Source: CALNYZ01 sp942490945 (lineage in GTDB: Bacteria; Pseudomonadota; Gammaproteobacteria; UBA6429; Thiohalophilaceae). Taken from it: a DNA stretch of 64,000 nt. Under the pieces are notes generated by a model. The model was not told where the DNA came from, made no database searches, and saw only the letters and a program-made list of their open reading frames with translations. The first letter of the stretch is position 1. Each line of letters opens with the position of its first letter. Below, piece by piece: positions 60,062 to 64,000 of the stretch. Position numbers and translations under genes: made by a program. The stretch is from assembly GCA_942490945.1 (NCBI GenBank), contig CALNYZ010000018.1, positions 62,001 to 126,000 of the forward strand, given 5' to 3'.

Positions 60062-61975
60062 ATGTGCGGTATAGCAGGTTTTTCAGGTAACTACGAGTAT
60101 AGTTTACTAGGTAAAATGAATGACGCTCAAATGCACAGGGGGCCGGATGATGAGGGAGTATGGTTCGATGGTGAAAATATGGTCGGGCTTGCACACCGAA
60201 GATTGTCAATCCAGGATACCTCAGCAGCAGGTAAACAACCTATGTGGGATGCAGCTTGTCGTGCACTAATTTGTTTTAATGGTGAAATATACAATTTCAG
60301 GCAGCTACGAGAGACGCTTCGTAGATCAGGTGTGAGATTCAACAGCAAGACAGATAGCGAGGTGTTAGTTAACCTGTACTTGTTATATGGCGAGTCCATG
60401 TTTGACAAGATCGATGGTATATATTCATTTGCGATATGGGATAAACAAAAAAAAATACTTCTTATAGCAAGAGATAGTCTGGGTGTGAAGCCTCTTTATT
60501 ATGTTATGTCTGAAAGAGGGTTTTTATTTGCCAGCGAAATAAAGGCATTAATTCTTGATAGTCAAATGGATCGTCGTATTGACGAATATGCTGTGGCATA
60601 CCATCTTACATATTTGTGGAGTCCATCTCCTACAACAATGTTTAAAAATGTACACAAACTGAATCCTGGTACGGCGATTGTAGTTAAAAATGGAAAAATA
60701 AAAAAAGAATTTGAATATTACAGGTTGCCACAGGGAAGGACAACAGTAACACAGGACAAGTGTATGTTCAGGACTGCTGATGAAGCAGAAAAAGTGGTGC
60801 ATGACAGCATTGAGAGTGCCGTTAAAAAACAGATGATATCAGATGTTCCTGTAGGTGCTTTTTTGTCAGGTGGATTGGATTCAAGTTCAATTGCTTATTT
60901 TGCAAGAAAGTATACTCCTGATAGATTGCAGTGTTACACAATAGAATTCAGTGGAAATAGCGCTCGCGGAGAAGGCTTTGTCGAAGATTTACCTTATGCA
61001 AAAAAAGTTGCAAAGTTTCTTGATGTTGATTTGAACATTGTCACTGTAGGTCCGGAAATTGCTGATAACATTGAAAGTATGGTATATCAGTTAGATGAAC
61101 CACTTGCTGATCCAGCACCACTTAATACTTACTTTATTAGCAAACTTGCCAGGTCGCAAGGAATTAAAGTTCTACTTTCAGGCGCAGGTGGGGATGATAT
61201 TCTTAGCGGGTACAGGAGACATTTTGCCTTGCAGCAAGAGCGTTACTGGTCGGGGTTACCAAAATATATTCGACAGGCTATAGCAATGTTAACAGGAAAA
61301 TTACCGGCTTATGGTAATATTAGTCGGCGTATTCGTAAGGCTTTTGAATATGCAGGGCTTGATCAGGAAGACAGGCTCATCAGTTACTTTTTTTGGCAGC
61401 GACCTGAAAAAGTACTCAAACTATTACATCCAGATTTACGTAATGAGTTAAATGTCGACCTGATAACCAAACCAATTACGTCACTGCTCAGCAATTGCGG
61501 GGAGATTTCAGCGCTGGAAAGAATGTTATATATTGAAAGCAAATATTTTCTTGCAGATTTGAATCTTAATTATACCGATAAAATGTCGATGGCAGCAGGT
61601 GTGGAAGTGCGTGTGCCGCTAATTGATACCAGCATGATAGAGGTTGCATCTAGAATACCATCATATATGAAGCAGCACGGTAGCACCGGAAAATGGATAT
61701 TTAAGAAAGCGATGGAAAGTTGCTTGCCACACGATATTATATACCGACCTAAAAGTGGATTTGGATTGCCTATCAGGAGTTGGCTTCGTAATGAACTAAA
61801 ACCATTATTGCATGATGTATTGTCCGAAAGTAGTTTGAAAAATAGAGGGCTTTTTAATAGTGTTGAAATAAGTAAGTTGATCAAAATGAATCAGACAGGC
61901 AAGGTTGATGCTACCTATACGTTGTTGTCACTGATTTGCATAGAATTGTGGTGTCGTAAATTTTGCGATGTTTGA
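60062..61975 (+). CDS. asnB: AsnB-type glutamine amidotransferase (asparagine synthase family)
   Basis: 637 residues from ATG 60062, chosen because the N-terminal nucleophile must be Cys2 (MCGIAGF). The class II amidotransferase domain follows: RGPDDEGVW, LAHRRLSIQD, FNGEIYNF, SDSEVLVN-like DSEVL. The synthetase domain has the PP-loop FLSGGLDSSS (~267-276), LDEPLADPAP, LSGAGGDDILSGY and YTDKMSMAAGVEVRVPLID. Free asparagine synthetase is possible, but in polysaccharide loci such proteins (for example WbpS of Pseudomonas) amidate uronic or ulosonic carboxyls. Its place next to glycosyltransferases supports the glycan role. Confidence 0.88.
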   Translation: MCGIAGFSGNYEYSLLGKMNDAQMHRGPDDEGVWFDGENMVGLAHRRLSIQDTSAAGKQPMWDAACRALICFNGEIYNFRQLRETLRRSGVRFNSKTDSEVLVNLYLLYGESMFDKIDGIYSFAIWDKQKKILLIARDSLGVKPLYYVMSERGFLFASEIKALILDSQMDRRIDEYAVAYHLTYLWSPSPTTMFKNVHKLNPGTAIVVKNGKIKKEFEYYRLPQGRTTVTQDKCMFRTADEAEKVVHDSIESAVKKQMISDVPVGAFLSGGLDSSSIAYFARKYTPDRLQCYTIEFSGNSARGEGFVEDLPYAKKVAKFLDVDLNIVTVGPEIADNIESMVYQLDEPLADPAPLNTYFISKLARSQGIKVLLSGAGGDDILSGYRRHFALQQERYWSGLPKYIRQAIAMLTGKLPAYGNISRRIRKAFEYAGLDQEDRLISYFFWQRPEKVLKLLHPDLRNELNVDLITKPITSLLSNCGEISALERMLYIESKYFLADLNLNYTDKMSMAAGVEVRVPLIDTSMIEVASRIPSYMKQHGSTGKWIFKKAMESCLPHDIIYRPKSGFGLPIRSWLRNELKPLLHDVLSESSLKNRGLFNSVEISKLIKMNQTGKVDATYTLLSLICIELWCRKFCDV

Positions 61976-62019
61976 AGAAAGACATATATTAAAATTATAA
62001 ATAATGATAGTTGGATAAT

Positions 62020-64000
62020 ATGAAACAGATTTTACAGGATTTACAACGCGGTGATACATTGCTGGTTGATGTTCCCGCTCCAGCAGTTAGCAAGGGCTGT
62101 GTTTTGATACGTACAACGAGAAGCCTTATTTCCGTTGGGACAGAACGGATGCTATTTGATTTTGGAAAGGCATCTCTGCTTGGCAAGGCACGTCAGCAGC
62201 CAGAGAAAGTAAAAATGGTCATAGACAAAATTAAAACTGATGGTCTATTTACCACACTAGATGCAGTTCACGCGAAATTGGCAAAGCCAATACCGCTTGG
62301 GTATAGTAATGTTGGTGTAGTGTTGGAGGTTGGGAGTGATGTCGGTGGATTAAAACCTGGTGACAGGGTTGTATCGAATGGACCGCATGCAGAAATAGTG
62401 ATAGTCCCCAAAAATCTTTGTGTAAAAATACCGGATAACGTTGACGATGATTCGGCTGCATTTACAATTTTGGCGAGTATCGGTTTGCAAGGATTACGGT
62501 TGGCTAGACCCGAACTGGGAGAAACCTTCGTTGTTACAGGCGCTGGATTGATAGGTTTGTTGACTATTCAGTTATTGCACGCGTTTGGATGCCGGGTTTT
62601 GGCGATTGATTTCGATGATAACAAGCTGGCGCTTGCAAAGGATATTGGCGCGTATACTTGCAATCCAGGTAAAGGAGAGGATCCAGTTGCAAGAGGAATT
62701 GAGATCAGTCGAGGTAAGGGTGTAGATGGTGTCATTATTACTGCAGCGACTAATTCGGATGAGCCAGTCAGCCAGGCAGCAAAAATGTTGCGTAAACGTG
62801 GTCGGATTATTCTGGTTGGAGTTACAGGCTTGAAGTTAAATCGTGCTGATTTTTATGAAAAGGAAATATCGTTTCAGGTTTCGTGCTCGTATGGGCCTGG
62901 GCGTTATGATACTGAGTATGAAGATAAAGGTAATGACTACCCTTATGGGTTTGTTCGCTGGACAGAACAACGTAATTTTGAAGCTGTACTTGATATGTTA
63001 AGCGAAAACAAGTTGGATGTAAGTGCGCTTATATCACATTACTTTGAAATTGATGATGCAGCAAAAGCCTATGCCATTATGGCCAAAAATGAGCCTGTGC
63101 TTGGTATATTATTAAAATATCCAGGTACAGCAGAAAGAAATCTACATCTGCGAACCATTACACTGGACAATACAGCCAAAACAAACAAGACAAAAGAAAA
63201 TGCCTTGGACAAGGCCTGTATCAGCTTTATTGGCGCAGGTAATTATGCTACTGCTTTACTTATCCCTGCATTCAGTAAATCAGAATGTCGTTTACGTTAT
63301 GTGTCATCAAATGGAGGTGTTAGTTGTAGTTATGCTGGTAAAAAGTTTGGTTTTGAAAAAACTACGACTGACATAGAGCCAATTCTGGAAGATCAAGATA
63401 CGAATACCATTGTTATCACAACACGACACAATAGCCATGCGAAATTGGTGACCAAAGCTTTATTAGCCGGGAAGCATGTTTTTGTGGAAAAACCACTTTG
63501 TCTTACGATTGATGAATTGGCAGAGATAGAGTCGACATATAGGAATATTACAACCAGACAATTACTTATGGTTGGCTTTAACAGACGGTTTTCACCGCAA
63601 ATTCAAAAAATTAAATCATTATTGAATAATGTGCATGGTTATAAGTCATTTGTCATGACAGTAAATGCAGGTGATATTCCCGAGAATCATTGGACACAGG
63701 ATGAAGAGATTGGCGGAGGAAGAATTATTGGTGAAGTATGTCACTTTATTGATTTGTTAAGATACCTGGCAGCATCTGATATAGAAACGTATCAGGCCAT
63801 ATATATGGATACAAAAACCAGAGATACAGTTTGTATTTCATTGAAATTTAGCGACGGGTCTGTTGGTACAATTAATTATTTCTCAAATGGCCACAAGTCT
63901 TTGCCAAAAGAAAGACTGGAAGTATTTGCTTCGGGCAGAGTATTACAACTTGATAACTTCAGAAAATTGAAAGCCTATGGCTGGCCTGGATTTAAAAAAA
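62020..64000 (+). CDS. Bi-domain oxidoreductase (MDR dehydrogenase + Gfo/Idh), 3' end cut
   Basis: 660 residues visible from ATG 62020; the frame is open at the right edge. Residues ~1-375 form an MDR (alcohol-dehydrogenase-like) unit: SVGTERMLFDFGKASLLGKA, PIPLGYSNVGVV, Rossmann TGAGLIGLLTIQLL (~171-184), GIEISRGKGVDGVIITAAT, GRIILVGVTG. Catalytic zinc Cys/His are not seen. Residues ~400-660 form a Gfo/Idh unit: ISFIGAGNYATALL, VEKPLCL (EKP, ~489), GFNRRFSPQIQKI, GGRIIGEVCHFIDLLRYL. Such fused dehydrogenases occur in surface-polysaccharide loci. Substrate unknown; probably sugar oxidation feeding the upstream amidotransferase. Confidence 0.85.
   Translation, partial: MKQILQDLQRGDTLLVDVPAPAVSKGCVLIRTTRSLISVGTERMLFDFGKASLLGKARQQPEKVKMVIDKIKTDGLFTTLDAVHAKLAKPIPLGYSNVGVVLEVGSDVGGLKPGDRVVSNGPHAEIVIVPKNLCVKIPDNVDDDSAAFTILASIGLQGLRLARPELGETFVVTGAGLIGLLTIQLLHAFGCRVLAIDFDDNKLALAKDIGAYTCNPGKGEDPVARGIEISRGKGVDGVIITAATNSDEPVSQAAKMLRKRGRIILVGVTGLKLNRADFYEKEISFQVSCSYGPGRYDTEYEDKGNDYPYGFVRWTEQRNFEAVLDMLSENKLDVSALISHYFEIDDAAKAYAIMAKNEPVLGILLKYPGTAERNLHLRTITLDNTAKTNKTKENALDKACISFIGAGNYATALLIPAFSKSECRLRYVSSNGGVSCSYAGKKFGFEKTTTDIEPILEDQDTNTIVITTRHNSHAKLVTKALLAGKHVFVEKPLCLTIDELAEIESTYRNITTRQLLMVGFNRRFSPQIQKIKSLLNNVHGYKSFVMTVNAGDIPENHWTQDEEIGGGRIIGEVCHFIDLLRYLAASDIETYQAIYMDTKTRDTVCISLKFSDGSVGTINYFSNGHKSLPKERLEVFASGRVLQLDNFRKLKAYGWPGFKK

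Noticed and set aside
1..64000. CRISPR arrays, tRNA/rRNA genes, insertion sequences
   Set aside because: No regularly spaced repeats, no cloverleaf-like sequences and no transposase or integrase motifs were found on reading the window.

Overview
The window looks like a gammaproteobacterial chromosome, genus not identified. The evidence is an exact ops/JUMPstart element (the RfaH loading site), an MscS channel, a DUF481 outer-membrane protein and a PEP-CTERM sorting signal. No rRNA, tRNA, CRISPR array or transposase was seen. Every supported gene lies on the + strand.

Left flank (1-4652), visibly richer in GC: the 3' part of a cysteine synthase fused to a glutaredoxin; an M15-type endolysin followed by a 3TM-holin-like protein; a 53-residue PEP-CTERM protein with a good terminator; an MscS channel with a good promoter; and a DUF481 porin-like protein. 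Positions 4653-4943 form a regulatory region. It holds a candidate promoter, two copies of GTTCA-N5-TGAAC exactly 22 bp apart nested in it, and the ops element GGCGGTAGCGTG at 4897-4908.

Glycan locus (4944 to the right edge, at least 59 kb, 55 genes, AT-rich, no opposing gene): many genes overlap or abut. It opens with a Kps-like glycosyltransferase, two proteins of unknown family (one ending in a BFD-like Cys cluster), an FkbM methyltransferase, an ABC exporter resembling lipid-oligosaccharide flippases, and a radical SAM/SPASM protein. It then carries five NeuB-family (nonulosonate, i.e. sialic-acid-like) synthases in five neighbourhoods. Module A (12350-18416): a divergent NeuB-like protein lacking the PEP-binding lysines, SpsF-like nucleotidyltransferase, methyltransferase, glycosyltransferase-like protein, Gfo/Idh oxidoreductase, class III aminotransferase. 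Module B (18467-24358): NeuB, NeuD, NeuC, formyltransferase, PIG-L deacetylase, CBS-LegC aminotransferase fusion. Tailoring cassette (24484-27418): methyltransferase, kinase-like protein, sulfotransferase. Module C (27433-34029): NeuA, Gfo/Idh, PtmA-like SDR, short NeuB, glycosyltransferase-like protein, two unknown proteins. Module D (34053-40940): NeuA-HAD fusion, TIM-barrel isomerase, three SDRs, short NeuB, glycosyltransferase-like protein. Next come an M14 peptidase-like protein, three methyltransferases and a PhyH-type dioxygenase. Module E (46102-52811): LegF/PtmB, PtmA, LegI, an epimerase, LegG, PtmE and LegB, a legionaminic-type GDP-sugar route lacking only an aminotransferase and an acetyltransferase, which module B could supply. 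The right end has a GT4 glycosyltransferase, a polytopic membrane protein, a zinc-motif methyltransferase, three more GT4 enzymes, an asparagine-synthase-like amidotransferase and a bi-domain dehydrogenase cut by the edge.

Inferred biology: several different CMP-activated 3-deoxy-nonulosonic (or related ulosonic) acids are made, N-formylated, methylated, sulfated or amidated, assembled on a carrier and exported to the surface (O-antigen, capsule or flagellin glycan). Expression may be a single RfaH-dependent transcript with an operator-controlled promoter. Family assignments rest on motifs read by eye; substrates and products are inference.
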